The notes: generated by a model not told the origin, from the letters alone. A stretch of DNA of 64,000 nt from Pegoplata infirma (GCA_963921195.1 OY992540.1:23324262-23388261), one strand, 5' to 3'. Positions 34,438 through 47,060 are shown, counted from the stretch's first letter. A program made the numbers and translations.

Positions 34438-35911
34438 TATATCAGCACTTCTCCAGAAAGTTCTTTTACACCTGCAGAAGAACTTTCGGGAGAAGGTGGG
34501 GTTTAAAACCGTATATCATACACTGGATGTATGGTGCGATAATTAGACCAATACTTACCTATGGTGCCCTTGTGTGGTGGAAAGCAGTGGATAAGAAATC
34601 ATATCTCTGCAATCTACAGAAGGTACAACGACTGGCGTGTGTGGGTATTACTGGTGCTATTAGATCAGCACCCCAGGCCGGTTTGGAAGTGATACTAAAC
34701 ATTCAGCCCGTGGATATTTACGTCAAGAGCACAGCAGCAAAATCGGCTCTCAGGTTAAGAGAGTCGCAAATGCTTAAGCAACGCTCTTGGGGACACTCGA
34801 CTATATTAAGTACGGTGGGCGGGACGGAACTGGAACAGAGAACCGACTATATCTCACCACAGACGAACTTTGACAGAACCTTCGAAGTCCAAATACCGAC
34901 TACGGAAGACTGGGCGGAAAACTCTGTTATTACAGAGAATGCGATCTCAATCTTTACGGACGGATCGAAAATGGAGATGGGTACGGGTTCGGGAGTCTAC
35001 TCTGAATGCCTCGAAATCGGGGTCTCATTGAGGCTTCCGGATAAGTGTAGTGTTTTCCAGGCTGAGGTGCTTGCAATTGACAAAGCCGCGCAGTTAATTA
35101 AGACAAGGGATCTTCGTCCTTGCGTCATTAACATTTTCGTGGATAGTCTCGCAGCTCTGAAGGCCTTAGAGTCAAATACTGTAAAATCGGGAATAGTTTT
35201 GAATTGTATACAATCGCTTCGTCGAATCAGTCAGCACACAATCAAGCTAATCTGGGTCCCAGGCCACAGTGGGGTCGCTGGGAACGAATTGGTTGATGAG
35301 TGTGCGAGGAATGGCTCTGAATCGGTGGGGGAACGTGTAGAACCTGACATCTCGGTTCCTATAGCAGAATTGATGAATGAAATTGATAGGATATCTGAAA
35401 ATAGTATGAAGGATAGGTGGACATCACTGACTACGTGCAGGATATCTAGAACCCTGTGGCCACTGCCGGATCCTAAGAGGACAAAAAGTCTTCTTACTTT
35501 TGGCAAACGGACGGTTAGCCTATTAGTTGGAGTACTTACAGGACACTGTATGATTGGCCAAATGGCCGTGCGTATGGGAATTTCTGATAGGGACTATTGT
35601 AGGAGCTGTGGGGAAGTGGAGGAAGAGGAGTCAGTGAAGCACTTGCTATGCGAATGTCCGGGTCTAATGAGGAGCCGCCTTAATCATTTAGGGCAAAGAT
35701 TTTTCGATGACCTGGACTGCCTAAGCGGTGTCTCATTGACGTCTCTAGCGGAATACCTCAGGGAAACGGGGTGGTTTAAAAAGTAGAACTTTGTATCAGA
35801 GAGGGAGAGGGGAAATATGATTAGGGGAATCACAATGGGCGTTATGGCCTCCGAGTGAACTCGCCAAATGGCGAGCGCCCATCCAACCTAACCTAACCTA
35901 TCTCAGCACTT
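34438..35911 (+). mobile_element. 5'-truncated LINE insertion (LOA/I-type tail)
   Basis: A GC-richer island interrupts the minisatellite. The flanks share 'cta-t(a/c)-tcagcactt' (34438-34450 and 35898-35911), interpretable as a target duplication with one mismatch, though partly provided by the array itself. It runs from the end of a reverse transcriptase domain through RNase H, a C-terminal CCHC-like motif and a ~110-base 3' UTR ending in 'ccaacctaacctaaccta'. 5' truncation and a short repeat at the 3' end are typical of LINE retrotransposition. Confidence 0.85.
34465..35786 (+). CDS. LINE ORF2 3' fragment: RT thumb, RNase H, CCHC end
   Basis: The frame is open from the preceding array (ATG at 34401, accidental) to TAG at 35784-35786, 461 codons, of which about the last 440 are LINE-derived. 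Residues ~35-115 ('GLKPYIIHWMYGAIIRPILT' and following) match the segment after the reverse transcriptase core; the polymerase active site itself is absent. RNase H spans ~180-305 with D187 (FTDGSK), E222 (FQAEVLAI), D248 (FVDSLAAL), H289 and D299 (GHSGVAGNELVD), so all catalytic residues are present. C400-x2-C403 with H414 and C417/C419 forms the C-terminal zinc-like motif. RNase H plus this tail suits the LOA or related I-group clades. No internal stop or frameshift indicates a young insertion. The truncated protein would have no polymerase. Confidence 0.85.
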
Positions 35912-37340
35912 TTGTACATTTTCTAATGCAACTTTTTTTACAATTCAGTTAAGCAACATTTTTGATTTAATTTTCTATAGCTACATGTTTACACAATTTT
36001 CTAAAGTAACACTTTTATACAATTTTCTATATCAACATATATATACAATATTTCAATAGCAATATTTTAATAAAATTTGTCTAAAGCAAAACTTTGTAAA
36101 CCGCTATTCCAAAGCCACATGTTTTATTTAGTTTTTCTATAGCAACATTTATAATGCAATTTTGTATAGTAACATATTTTATATTTTTTTTTTTTTCAAT
36201 AACAAAGTTTTTTTTATACAATTTTTTCAATTGCAACATTTTTTATGCAATTTCTCTATAGCAACATTTTATACAATTTTCTAAAGCAACATTTTTAAAC
36301 AATTTTTTATAGAAACATTTTTTATATAATTTTTCTTTGTATACAAACTTTTCTATAGCAACATTTTATGTACAATTTTCTTATTAACATTTTTATACAA
36401 ATTTTCTATAGCATGATTTTTATAAAATTTTTTGTATAGCAACATTCTTTAATAATTTTTTGTATCAACATTTTTGTACAGTTTTCTATAGAAACATTTT
36501 TAAACAATTTTTTTAACAACGTTTTTTGTTATTTTCTAAAGCATATTTTAAAAAAATTTCTGTTACTGGATTTTCATAAAATTTTCTTTAGCAAAATTTT
36601 TTTATACAATTTTTCTTTAGCAACATTTTTAATTTAAATTTTCTATAGCAACTATTTTGCGTAATTTTCTATATCAATATTTTTATACAAAATCCTATTG
36701 CAAAAATTGTATACAATTTTCTTTATCAACAATTTCAATGGCAACGTTTTTTTATTATTTTCGTTTGCAACATTTTTATAAAATATTCTGTAATCAGGTT
36801 TTTATTCAGTTTTCTATAGCAACATTTTTTACAATTTTTCAGCAAAAATTTTTGTTACATTTTTTCTATAGCAACATTTTTAAACAGTTTTATATAGCAA
36901 TATTTTAATTCAATTTTTTATAGCAAAATTTTTAAATAACTTTTTATAGCAAAATTTTTATACAATTTTCTACAGTTTCATTTTTATACAAATTTTTATA
37001 GCATAATTTTCATAAATTTTTCGATAGCAACATTTTTTAGCGATTGTTCTTTAGCAACGTCTGTATGCACTAATTCAATAAAAACATTTTAATACAAATT
37101 TTCTATAGCAACATTTTTATAGAAATTTCCATGGCAACATTTTTATAAAATGTTTCTCCAGCAACGTTTTTATAAAATTTTTCTAGCAAAATTTTTATAA
37201 AATTTTTCTCTTGCAATATTTTTTAAAGAACTTTCTATAGCAACTTTTGTATTAAATTTTCGATTGCAATATTTTTATATGTATAATGTTCTGTAGCAAC
37301 ATTTGTGTTCAATTTTTTATAGAAACATTTTTTTATTTTT
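35912..37340. repeat. ~26-base minisatellite, block 2
   Basis: This continues block 1 on the other side of the LINE. 'cagcacttttgtacattttc' next to the insertion is paralogous to 33484-33500, where no LINE is present. The variant 'tctgttactggatttt' near 36558 repeats the higher-order marker of block 1. Confidence 0.95.
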
Positions 37341-38389
37341 CTCAAACATTTAAAAAATTTCTCCCATAGTGTATTGCTGTTTCAACACTCAACCTAATTA
37401 CCAATATAAAATTCTTCTCCTACAGACTTTTTATTATTTCGTGATTTCCTTTTATCCAACGTTCTATTTATGTAACACCCTGTTTGTGTGTATTTTTGTA
37501 TATCCTTTTATTTTTGGTATCATTTTAAATACTTAACAATCAGTTTACTTATGTTGTCCTTCAATTAAAGTCTTATTTCATTTTCTTTACGTTCTATTGT
37601 TATTTTAAGCTTTTTAAGATGAATTCCTAGTTTGTTACATCGACAGAAATATACAACTTTTCTGTTTTATCTTTTAGTTATTTCGTTTTTTCCTTTTGTT
37701 TTTATAGCATTTATATATTTCAACAATTCATCCATTTGGCAGTCTCACCATCTAGCATGGCTGTTGCTGATGTTGGCTGCTGCTGCTCCTGCTTGACTGT
37801 CTGATTTAGTGTAAATGAAACATTAAGTCTTGAGTAACAATATACCAGAATAGAAGAATGAACATCCTTGGAATACTATTCGTTGCACGTTTTGCAACGT
37901 GCTTAGCAAGTTAAACAATTGTGACAAAATGCTGTCAACTCTGATTATCACTTGTTTCTCATTAGTTCATCATCACTCACCATTTGGTTGGTGTATTTAT
38001 GTTTAAGTTTTTTTTTTTTTATTTTCTGTTTTATATTTTAGCTTTTTATTGCTAGTTTTTGGTTTCAATCTAAGTTTTTTTTTTTTGGGGGGATTTTTAT
38101 TGTTTCATTTCTTATTATCTTCAAAGAGTTTTTCCTATTAATTAGCGTTCAATTTGATTTTGTTATTGTTAAGCAATAATTAAGTTTTTCTTTTGAAAAA
38201 CATTTTTGATTGTTTCAAGTTAAAATGAAACATTGTATTGACTTTATGTCGTTATAAAATTTACACTCGATACTCATTTTACATGACTAATTGGTTTCAA
38301 AATTTTAAACCAAAAAATAGCTCTAAATTATTTTAAACTACCAATAATGTTTGTATTTTGTTTCGTCCAACTAACTAAGAGCACATTTT
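37341..38389. other. Non-satellite AT-rich stretch, no gene established
   Basis: This looks like ordinary unique sequence. 'gctgatgttggctgctgctg' near 37766 could encode short Ala runs on the minus strand, but no flanking splice-bounded exon can be defended. T9-T10 and G6 runs lie near 38075-38090. Confidence 0.5.
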
Positions 38390-40390
38390 TTTGCAATTTT
38401 TTATAGCAACATTTTATTACAATATTCCATAGGAATATTTTTTTACAATTTGCTATAGCAACATTGTCTACAAATTTTTAAAGCAACATAAGTATTTATG
38501 CAATTTTTGACAATTTTCAATAGCAACACTTTTATACAATTTTCTATAGCAACATTTTTACAAAAATTTCTATAGCAACATTTTTATACTATTTTCTATA
38601 GCAACATTTTTATACAATTTGCTAAGGACACATTTATTAACAGTTTTCTATGTAGAATTTTTATACAAATTTTGTTTACAATTTTGTTTGTTATACAATT
38701 TTCTTAAGCAACATTTTAATACAATTTTCTATGGCAGCACTTTTTTAAAGTTTTTTATACAATTTTAAAATGACCAATTTTTTAGAGCAACATTTTTACA
38801 GTCTTGATAGCAACGCTTTTATAAAAATGTTCTCTTCAACAATTAAATTAAATTTTCTATAGCAGAATATTAATACAATTTTCAATGCATCATTTTTATA
38901 AAATTCTCTGTAGAAAATTTTTATTAATGGTGCTATATTTTTATGCAATTTTTTGTAGCAATATTTTGATACAATTTTTTCTATCAACGTTTCTACATAA
39001 TTTTTCTAAGGCAACATTTTATGCTATTTTCTATAGCAACAGTTTCACACAAATTTCTTAAGCAACATTTTTATACAATTTTCTATTTCCAATTTTATGA
39101 AATATCATTAGCAACATTTTTAAACAGTTTTCTTTACAATATTTTTAAACAGTTGTCTTACGTAGTATTTTTATAAAATTTTCTTTATATCAATTTTTTA
39201 GCAACATTTTTATGCAATTTTCTTTAGAAACATTTTCAGGAACAATTTTCTGTAGAAACATTTTTATACAATTTTTCTATGCCAACATTTTTATGCAATT
39301 TTTGTATGGCAACATTTTTATTCAATTTTCTGTGGCAACATTTTTATAAAATAAAGAAACAATTTTATACAATTTTCTGTATCAATATTTTTGTACAATT
39401 TTCGTTAGCAACAGTTTTACACAGTTTTTTTATTGCAATAAGCAAAATTAATTACAATGTTTTATATCAACACTTTTACACAGTTTTTTATAAAAAATGT
39501 TTATACAGTTTTCTGTAGCAACATTTATATGTAATAATCTAAAGCAACATTTTAATACAATTTACTTTTGCAACATTTTTACGATGTTTTTCACTAGAAA
39601 CATTTTTATACAATTGTTTTATACAACTTATTAAAGTAACATTTTTTTATAACAACATTTTTATTCAATTTTCAATATCAACATTTTTACAAAATGTTGT
39701 ATTAAAAACGATTACACAATTTTTATGCAAATTTCTATATCAACATTTTAACTCATTTTTCTATTTTCAATTTTATACAATTTACTGTCGCAACATTTTT
39801 GTGTAATTATCTATAGCTACCTTTTGATAAAATTTTTCTATACCAACATGTTGCTTCACTCTTTCTATGGCATCATTTTTATTTAATTTTCTATAGCAGC
39901 ATATTTATGGATTAAATCAACATTTTTATACGATTTTCTATAGCAATATTTCTACACAATTTTCTAGAGCAACATTTTTTTACAATGTTTCATATCAATA
40001 TTTACATTTTACATTTTTACACAATTTTCTATAAAAAATGTTTACACAATTTTCTGTAGTAACATTTTAAGGAAATTTTCTATAGCAACATTTTTATTTA
40101 ATTTTTTCCGCCTTTTTATACAATTTTTCTATGGCAACATTTATATTCAAATTTCTATAGCAACATTTTTATAAAATTTTTCTTTGGCAACATTTTTATT
40201 AATTTTTCAATAGCAACATTTTCATAGCAAAACAGAGTGTACAATTTGTTATAGCAACATTTTTATAAAATTTTCTAGCGCCACATATTTATATATTTAT
40301 TAACAATTCTCTATTGCAACATTTGTATAGAATTTTCTTTTGCAACGTTTTAACACAGTTTTTTTATCAACATGTTTATATAATTTTCAG
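38390..40390. repeat. ~26-base minisatellite, block 3
   Basis: The same monomer family as 31540-37340, more degenerate. Includes 'accaacatgttgcttcactc' near 39843, a marker repeated at ~41113 in block 4. Confidence 0.9.
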
Positions 40391-40660
40391 TAAAATTTTA
40401 AAATTTTTGTTTTTAAAAATTTGATATTAAATTTTGGCTTTACAGAAAAAAAATAATTCTTAAAAAAAAGTTTTTATTTTTTCAGAGTATCTAAGAGGAA
40501 ATACTTTTACTTTAGTAACAAAAATGTGGTTATATGTAAATAATTTTTTTTTTGTTTTGCTTCCACTCCAGCTTAAGGATTTTAAGTATCAATTTGTTGT
40601 TATTTCCTTTTAACAATTCAGGCTCATTAACTCATACAAGAGTCCAAAGCAACACAAAAC
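40391..40660. repeat. Non-satellite segment, duplicated at 41701-41990
   Basis: 'aattttggctttacagaaaa', 'gaggaaatacttttacttt', 'agcttaaggattttaagtat', 'ttgttgttatttccttttaa' and 'catacaagagtccaaagcaa' recur in order at 41701-41990. With the adjoining satellite this shows a segmental tandem duplication of more than 1 kb. Confidence 0.85.
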
Positions 40661-41700
40661 AACATTTTTATATATTATTTTAAGGCAACATATTATTACA
40701 ATTTTCTTTTGCAACATTTTAACACAGCTTTTCTATAGCAACATTTTTATAAAATTTCTATAGCAAATTGTTTTATTTTAAGTTTTTAAGGGAAATTTTT
40801 TTATAGCAACATTTTTATACAATTTTCAATATCAAAATGTTGTATAAAAAACGATTACACAATTTTCTGTAGCAACATTTTTAGGCAATTTTCTATATCA
40901 ACATTTTAACTCAATTTTCTTTTGCACCATTTCTAAACAATTTTTCTAGATTGAAATTTTCTTAAGCAACAGTTTCATACAATTATCTTAAGCATATTTT
41001 TTTTTATTTTTTTCAATTTTATACAATTTCCTTGTGAAAATTTTATACAATTTACTGTTGCAACATTTTTGTGTAATTTTCTATAGCAATCTTTTGATAC
41101 AATTTTTCTATACCAACATGTTGCCACACTTTTTCTATGGCATCATTTTTATTTAATATTCTATAGCAGCATATTTATGCATTTAAGCTACATTTTAATA
41201 TAATTTTCTATAGCAATATTTCTACACAATTTTTTAGAGCAACATTTTTTTGACAATGTTTCATATCAATATTTAGGTAAATCTTTTTACATTTTTACAC
41301 AATTTTCTATAAAAAAATGTTTACACAATTTTCTATTAAAAATGTTTACACAATTTTCTGTAGTAACATTTTTATGAAATTTTCTATAGCAACATTTTTA
41401 TTTAATTTTTTCCCCCTTTTTATACAATTTTCTATAGCAACATTTATATTCAATTTTCTATAGCAATATTTTTATAAAATTTTTTTTTGGCAACTTTTTT
41501 TTTTTAATTTTTCTATAGCAACATTATTATAGCAAACCAATGCTTGTAATTTGTTTTAGCAACATTTTTTACAAAAAATTGTATAGCAACATATTTATAC
41601 ATTTGTTAACGATTCTCTATTGCAACATTTGTAAACAATTTTCTATTGCAACATTTAAACACAATTTTTTCTAGCAACATGTTTATACAACAGCAAATTT
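40661..41700. repeat. ~26-base minisatellite, block 4
   Basis: This is the satellite part of the second copy of the duplicated segment. Order of variants follows 39640-40390: 'aaaaacgattacacaat' at ~40848 (versus ~39705), 'accaacatgttgccacact' at ~41113 (versus ~39843). The offset grows from ~1.14 to ~1.32 kb, so monomers were added in this copy. Confidence 0.9.
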
Positions 41701-41990
41701 TAAGACCCTTTGGTTTTAAAAATTTTATATAAAATTTTGGCTTTACAGAAAAAAATAATTTTAGTTTTTCCAAATTAAAAAAAAATTTGTATTTTGTCAG
41801 AGTATTTAGGAGGAAATACTTTTACTTTTGCAACAAAAATGTGGTTATATGTGTATATTTTTTTTTTTTTTTTGTTTTGCTTCCACTTCCAGCTTAAGGA
41901 TTTTAAGTATCAATTTGTTGTTATTTCCTTTTAACATTTCAGGATCATTAACTCATACAAGAGTCCAAAGCAAAACAAAAAAATTATATA
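41701..41990. repeat. Second copy of the 40391-40660 segment
   Basis: See the landmarks given for 40391-40660. After 'catacaagagtccaaagcaa' both copies diverge. Confidence 0.85.
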
Positions 41991-43490
41991 TATTGAAGTA
42001 GTTGGTCGAATAAAAACAAAATAAAAAAAAAATTCAATAAGAACTAAATGCGAAAAGCATAAAATGGATTGCTTACTGTAAGTAGTTACGCATTAAGACC
42101 ATTATAGAAGGTATTAAAAGAGGCTTAAGAACATTTACTAATACAAAAACAACTGAAAAAAAACACATTGGACCAAGTCAGAAAAACAAAATATAAGAAG
42201 AGTTGAGTGAGCTAACAACTGAACCGTACAAAAAAAAACATAAAAAAAAATAACATAAATAAAGAAAATAACGAAATGGTATTAGAAACATATACGCAGT
42301 GGGAAAAATGTATCTGGAATTATGTGTGACGGAAAAAACAGTCATTAACATTAAAATAAATTGGAAAAATTTAGAAAATATTAAAAATTCAGACGATCAA
42401 GATCAATTCAGAAAAATTTTTAATTGAAAATTTGGAAAAACTTTCCAAAAATTAATATATAAATTCTTTAAAAATCAGAAAAATTCTAAAAAAATAAAAA
42501 TATAATTAGATAAATTCGCAAAGTGCAAAAAACTACAGAAAAATAAATCATTTACTTTTTTAACCTAGTGTACTTACACACTCTCCGTGTTCTAAAATAA
42601 TAAAAACAAGCAAAATGGTCCTTTTTAAAAATGGTCAGACTATCATTACTTGATACTCGTATCAACCAAATAATAAAAAAAATAAACTGCACAAAAAAAA
42701 GGAAACAACTAAAGCCTTTAAAATCTCTTGTATATTAGACATGGCAGTCAAAGTCTCCTCTTAACTTCCCTTCTGTACCTATTTCCTGTTAGATGGCAAA
42801 CAATTTTTGACTTTTGGTTTTTTTGTTTTATTATTTTCCCCCTTTTTTATTTCTGTTTAGTTTATAATACGGAAAATTAATGGCGGAAATTATCTCGGGT
42901 ATGATGTTTGGTTTTTATTTGTACCAAACAACCAACAAAAAAAATAAATAAAAAAGGACTACATGTGTTAAGTATAATGTTGTGTTCTTAGTACCCAAAC
43001 AAAAATAAAAAAAAAACTCTCCAACATATATTTCAAAAAATAATTGGCTTGTGTATTTGTAATGATTTTTCAATTTTCTAACTTTGTCTTTTTTTATTGC
43101 TGGTAGTTACAAATTCCTAAATGGTCTTATAAATTACATGCAATTAAAAAACAAAATAACAAAAAAAAAGGATAATGTTTTTCTGACCAATATTAAACAT
43201 TTTATTTATGGTACTGTAAAATGTTTGAAACAAAAACAAAAAATTATAAATAAATAAAATAAATTACTAACAACATAAAGGAAAGTTTAATAGAGATTAA
43301 GGGTTTTTTGATGCAGTAGAGTACACTTAATTATTTTGGGTTATAATTTATAATTTTTTACTGAAAATAGCGGAATTCCTTTTTATAGAATTTAATGGAA
43401 AAGTTGTTTGAATCCTGATAAATTAACTTGGAGCCTGATAAATTAACACTCTGACATAATTTATGTGAAACTTAGTACTAACAAAATTTA
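41991..43490. other. AT-rich sequence, no feature seen
   Basis: A-rich 1.5-kb stretch. No reading frame, repeat family or structured motif was recognised. It may be unique intergenic or intronic DNA between two satellite domains. Confidence 0.55.
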
Positions 43491-43494
43491 CCTA

Positions 43495-44405
43495 GGAAAA
43501 AGTTCATTTTTAAAAAAAGTACTTCTTTAAAAAAATTGCTTTAAAAAAAAGGACTTTTTTAAAAAAGAGAGGTTTTTTTTAAAGTACTTTTTTAAAAAGC
43601 ACTTTTTCTTAAAAAGTACTTTTTTTAAAAAGTACTTTTTTTAAAAAGTACTTTTTCTTAAAAAGTACTTTTTCTTAAAAAGTACTTTTTCATAAAAAGT
43701 ACTTTTTCTTAAAAAGTAATTTTTCTTAAAAAGTACTTTTTTAAAATAGTACTCTATTTTAAAAAGTATTTTTAGGAAAAGTATTTTTCTTAAAAAGTAC
43801 TTTTTTAAAAAAATTACTTTAAAAAAAGTACTTTTTTAAAAAAATTACTTTCTAAAAAAAGTACTTGTTTAAAAAAATTACTTTTTAAAAAAAGTATTTT
43901 CTAAAAAAAGTACTTTTTAAAAAAAGTACTTTTAAAAAAAAGTACTTTTTAAAAAAAGAACTTTTTAAGAAAAGTACTTTTCCTAAAAAAAAAAAATTAA
44001 AATAGTACTTTTTTTAAAAAGGACTTTTTTAAAAAAAGTACTTTTTAAGAAAAAGTACTTTTTTATGAAAAGTGTTTTTTTTAATATTTTTTTAAAGAAA
44101 AATTACTTTTTTTTAAGAAAAAATAACTTTTTTAGACAAATTACTATTTTAAGGAAAATTATTTTTTACAAAAAACAAGTTTTTACGAAAAATTACTTTT
44201 TTAAGAAAAGTTACTTTTTTCAGAAAAAGTATTTTTTTTGTAAGAAAAACTATTTTTTTTTAAAGAAAACGTATTTTTTTTTTTTAAGAAAATTTCTTAA
44301 TTCTTAATAAAAAAAAACATTTTAAAAAATATTATTTTTAAGAAAAATTACCTTTTTAAGAAAAATTACTTTAAATAAAATTAAAATTATTTTTTTAAGA
44401 AAAAT
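43495..44405. repeat. 18-base minisatellite, block 1
   Basis: Copies of 'gtacttttttaagaaaaa' and close variants, such as 'agtactttttcttaaaaa', in which the orientation of the monomer seems to flip. The monomer is near-palindromic (GTAC plus a T/A half each way). The open frame 44065-44307 is the array read as Phe/Lys codons. Confidence 0.9.
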
Positions 44406-44409
44406 TACT

Positions 44410-44640
44410 TCTGCACAAACGATTTGTCATTAGACTCGTTTGCTACTTTGTAGTAAATCGTTTCTATTTTTGCTAAATAATCTTGACAATGGAATCTGAC
44501 AAATTCCAAAACACGTATCGATTAAGTCTTGCAAAAATGACCAACATTTCTTGAAAATTATACTATGAGAATATCATGGTTTTAATTAGTAAAGAAAATA
44601 ATGATCTCGAGCCAGAATAAACATCCTCAAAATATAAGTT
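44410..44640 (-). repeat. Dispersed repeat (inverted copy of 9229-9492)
   Basis: 'tgtcattagactcgtttgct', 'ttgacaatggaatctgacaa', 'tcgattaagtcttgcaaaa', 'atgagaatatcatggtttta' and 'ctcgagccagaataaacatc' are the reverse complement of 9229-9492. It lies inside the 18-base array, implying insertion into it. Confidence 0.75.
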
Positions 44641-44649
44641 ATTTTCTTT

Positions 44650-44680
44650 ACCCCAATACTGTAGTTGGAGGGTATAAAAA
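44650..44680 (+). mobile_element. HINE fragment
   Basis: 'ccccaatactgtagttggag' followed by 'ggtataaaa' matches the end of copies G and K. Only ~30 bases are recognisable before the 18-base array resumes. Confidence 0.5.
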
Positions 44681-45360
44681 GTAATTTTTTAAGAAAAAAT
44701 ACTTTTTTTAGGAAAAAATACTTTTTACGTAAAAGTATTAGAAAAATACTTTGTACTGTTTTTAAGAAACACATTTTTTTAAGGAGAAGTTATTTTTAAA
44801 AAACACAACTTTTTTGTAAAAGTAAGATTTTTTTTATTTTGTAAAAGTAAAAACCTTTATTAAGAAAAAATACTTTTTTATAAAAAGTTCTTTAAAAAAA
44901 TAATTTTTTATGAAAGATTACTTTTTTAAGAAAAAGTAATTTTTCAAGAAAAATAGTTATTAATAGAATATTATTTTTTTTTTTTTAAGAAAAAAACTTT
45001 TTAAAGAAAATTACTAATTTAAAAAATACTTTTTAAGGAAATGTACTTTTTCAAGATATACTTTTTTTAAGCAAAATTACTTTTTTAGTTAAAGAAAGAA
45101 AAACACCTTTTTTTCACGTACTTTTTTAAGAAAAAGTATTTTTTTAAAAACTTACTTTTTTAAGAAAAAGAACTTTTATATGAAAAAGTACTTTTTTAAG
45201 AAAAAGCACTTTTTTAAGAAAAAGTACTTTTTTAAGAAAAAGTACTTTTAAATTGAAAGAACTTTTTTAAGAAAAAAGTACTTTTTTTAACCAAAATTAC
45301 TATTTAAAAAAAAAAAATAATTTTTTAGTAAAATTACTTGTTTCAGAAAAGATTTTTTAA
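44681..45360. repeat. 18-base minisatellite, block 2
   Basis: Same monomer as 43495-44405, with more length variation of the A and T runs. Ordered copies resume at ~45120. Confidence 0.9.
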
Positions 45361-45665
45361 TCTTAACATTCTAAACTTTCCTGAAGTTTTTAATTTTTTT
45401 CTGACTGAATCAGAATTTTTTTCCTTATTTTTATAATTTGTATATCACTCTTATGTCACGCATGACAAGTCTTGTAACAGAATTTTGGTGACTTTTTTAT
45501 TGCATTGCAATGTCATAAAAATTCCGCATTGAAAGATCTTCTTTTTAAGTTCTCTTTAAGTTGTTTACAGGTGAAAAAAAAATGTTTCGAATCATCAATT
45601 AGTTTGTACCAAAAATTTAACAGTCAAATGTTCGGTTATGTTTCGCTCATCAGCATACAAATAAT
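45361..45665. other. Non-satellite island
   Basis: Contains 'tatgtcacgcatgacaagtc' and 'attgcattgcaatgtcata', small palindromes. No family recognised and no gene. Confidence 0.45.
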
Positions 45666-46160
45666 AACCTGATTTTTTTTTTTAAGAAAAAGTACTTTTT
45701 GATTTCTTTTTTTAAGAAAAAGTACTTTTTGAAAAAAGGTACTTTTTTAAGAAAAGGTACTGTTTTTTAAAATAATGCACCTTAATAAGGTTACTTTTTT
45801 TTTTAAAATACTTTTTTTATTAAAAATTACTTTTTTATTAAAAAGTCCTTTTTATTAAAAAGTACTTTTAAGGAAATGTAATTTTTCAGTAAATGTACAT
45901 TTAAAAAAAATAACTGTTATAAGAAAAATATTTTATAAGAAAACGTACTTTTTTAAGAAAAAGTATTTTTTTTAATAAAAAGTACTTTTTTAAGAAAAAG
46001 TACTTTTTTAAGAAAAAGTACTTTTTTAAGAAAAAGTACTTTTTTAAGAAAAGTACTTTTTTAAGAAAAAGTACTTTTTAAAGAAAAGTACTATTTGAGG
46101 AAAAATATTTTTTTTTTTAAGAAAAAGTACTTTTTTAAGTAAAAGATTTTTAAATGTTAG
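45666..46160. repeat. 18-base minisatellite, block 3
   Basis: The most regular part is 45955-46080, where 'gtacttttttaagaaaaa' repeats almost perfectly. High local identity suggests recent homogenisation. Confidence 0.92.
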
Positions 46161-46825
46161 CAGATCAAACACCGTTCTAAACATACAAGAAGTTTTGTAA
46201 TTTTTTTAGTTAAAAGAGCTTTTTCCCCGATATTTTAAATTTGTATGTATGTTATGACAGAAAGTGAACTCCCCTGTTATCATAAACAACAACTTACAAA
46301 TAAATTTAAAATCCTTATTTAAATCTCACTATTCTATTGTTCTCGTTATATAGTATTTTCATAATAATTATGATAATGTTTTATATCATGAAAATGCATT
46401 TATATTCGTAATACATTTATAACGCAAGTATTAAGGGAAAAAACACATGTAAAAGGAAAATTTTATACAATTAAAAAATAATCCTTAACTACTAACATAA
46501 CCAGATAGAAATGTTGGAAAATTCATACATATCAAAAAATAAGCAAAAAAATAAAATTGTTTAACCAACAAAAAAAAAAGGAAATACAAAATTATATTCA
46601 TACACTTGGTTTAAGTGAACAAATCTAAAGGGAAAATGCATAAAAAAGAAATGTCGAGAAAATTAAATTAAAATACCTTTTTTTTCTGAGCTACAGTTTG
46701 GTTAACAATATAAAAACATGTATGGAAAGTTTAACTATGGGATAGAATTAAAGATTTTTTTTTTGTAATTATACTACTATTTAAAAAAAAAAAAATATAA
46801 AAAAATGTATTCAAAAAAAGTGATT
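46161..46825. other. AT-rich sequence, no feature seen
   Basis: No repeat or coding signal recognised. Confidence 0.5.
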
Positions 46826-47060
46826 ACTCAGATGTGACTAAAACTTAACATGGCTACTTGTTGTTATCCAGAACACTTTGGTATTGAATTTTGGCAAAGT
46901 CAGTTAAGCGGTTCAAAAGATATGAACGAAAATGTAAGAACAGTTCGAAAATTTTGGTACATTTAACATAACCTAAAAATACAAAATGCTTTAATTCGGC
47001 TGCTGGTAGACATTTGTGAACATAATTCGATGCCTTATTGTATATAAACAAGAACAAACT
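46826..47060 (+). repeat. Dispersed repeat shared with 63770-64000
   Basis: 'gatgtgactaaaactta', 'tttggtattgaattttggc', 'agcggttcaaaagatatga', 'ggtacatttaacataaccta' and 'aaatacaaaatgctttaatt' recur in order at the end of the window, where they follow a HINE (GTCY)n tract. It is therefore probably the 3' portion of a HINE subfamily. Confidence 0.7.

Noticed and set aside
35881..35900. 'cctaacctaaccta' resembling TTAGG insect telomere repeat
   Set aside because: It is only three units at the 3' end of a LINE, a frequent LINE tail sequence. Diptera lack TTAGG telomeres.
37760..37805. CTG-rich stretch that could be a poly-Ala coding exon on the minus strand
   Set aside because: There is no supporting frame, splice pair or neighbouring exon. 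Trinucleotide runs are common in fly introns.
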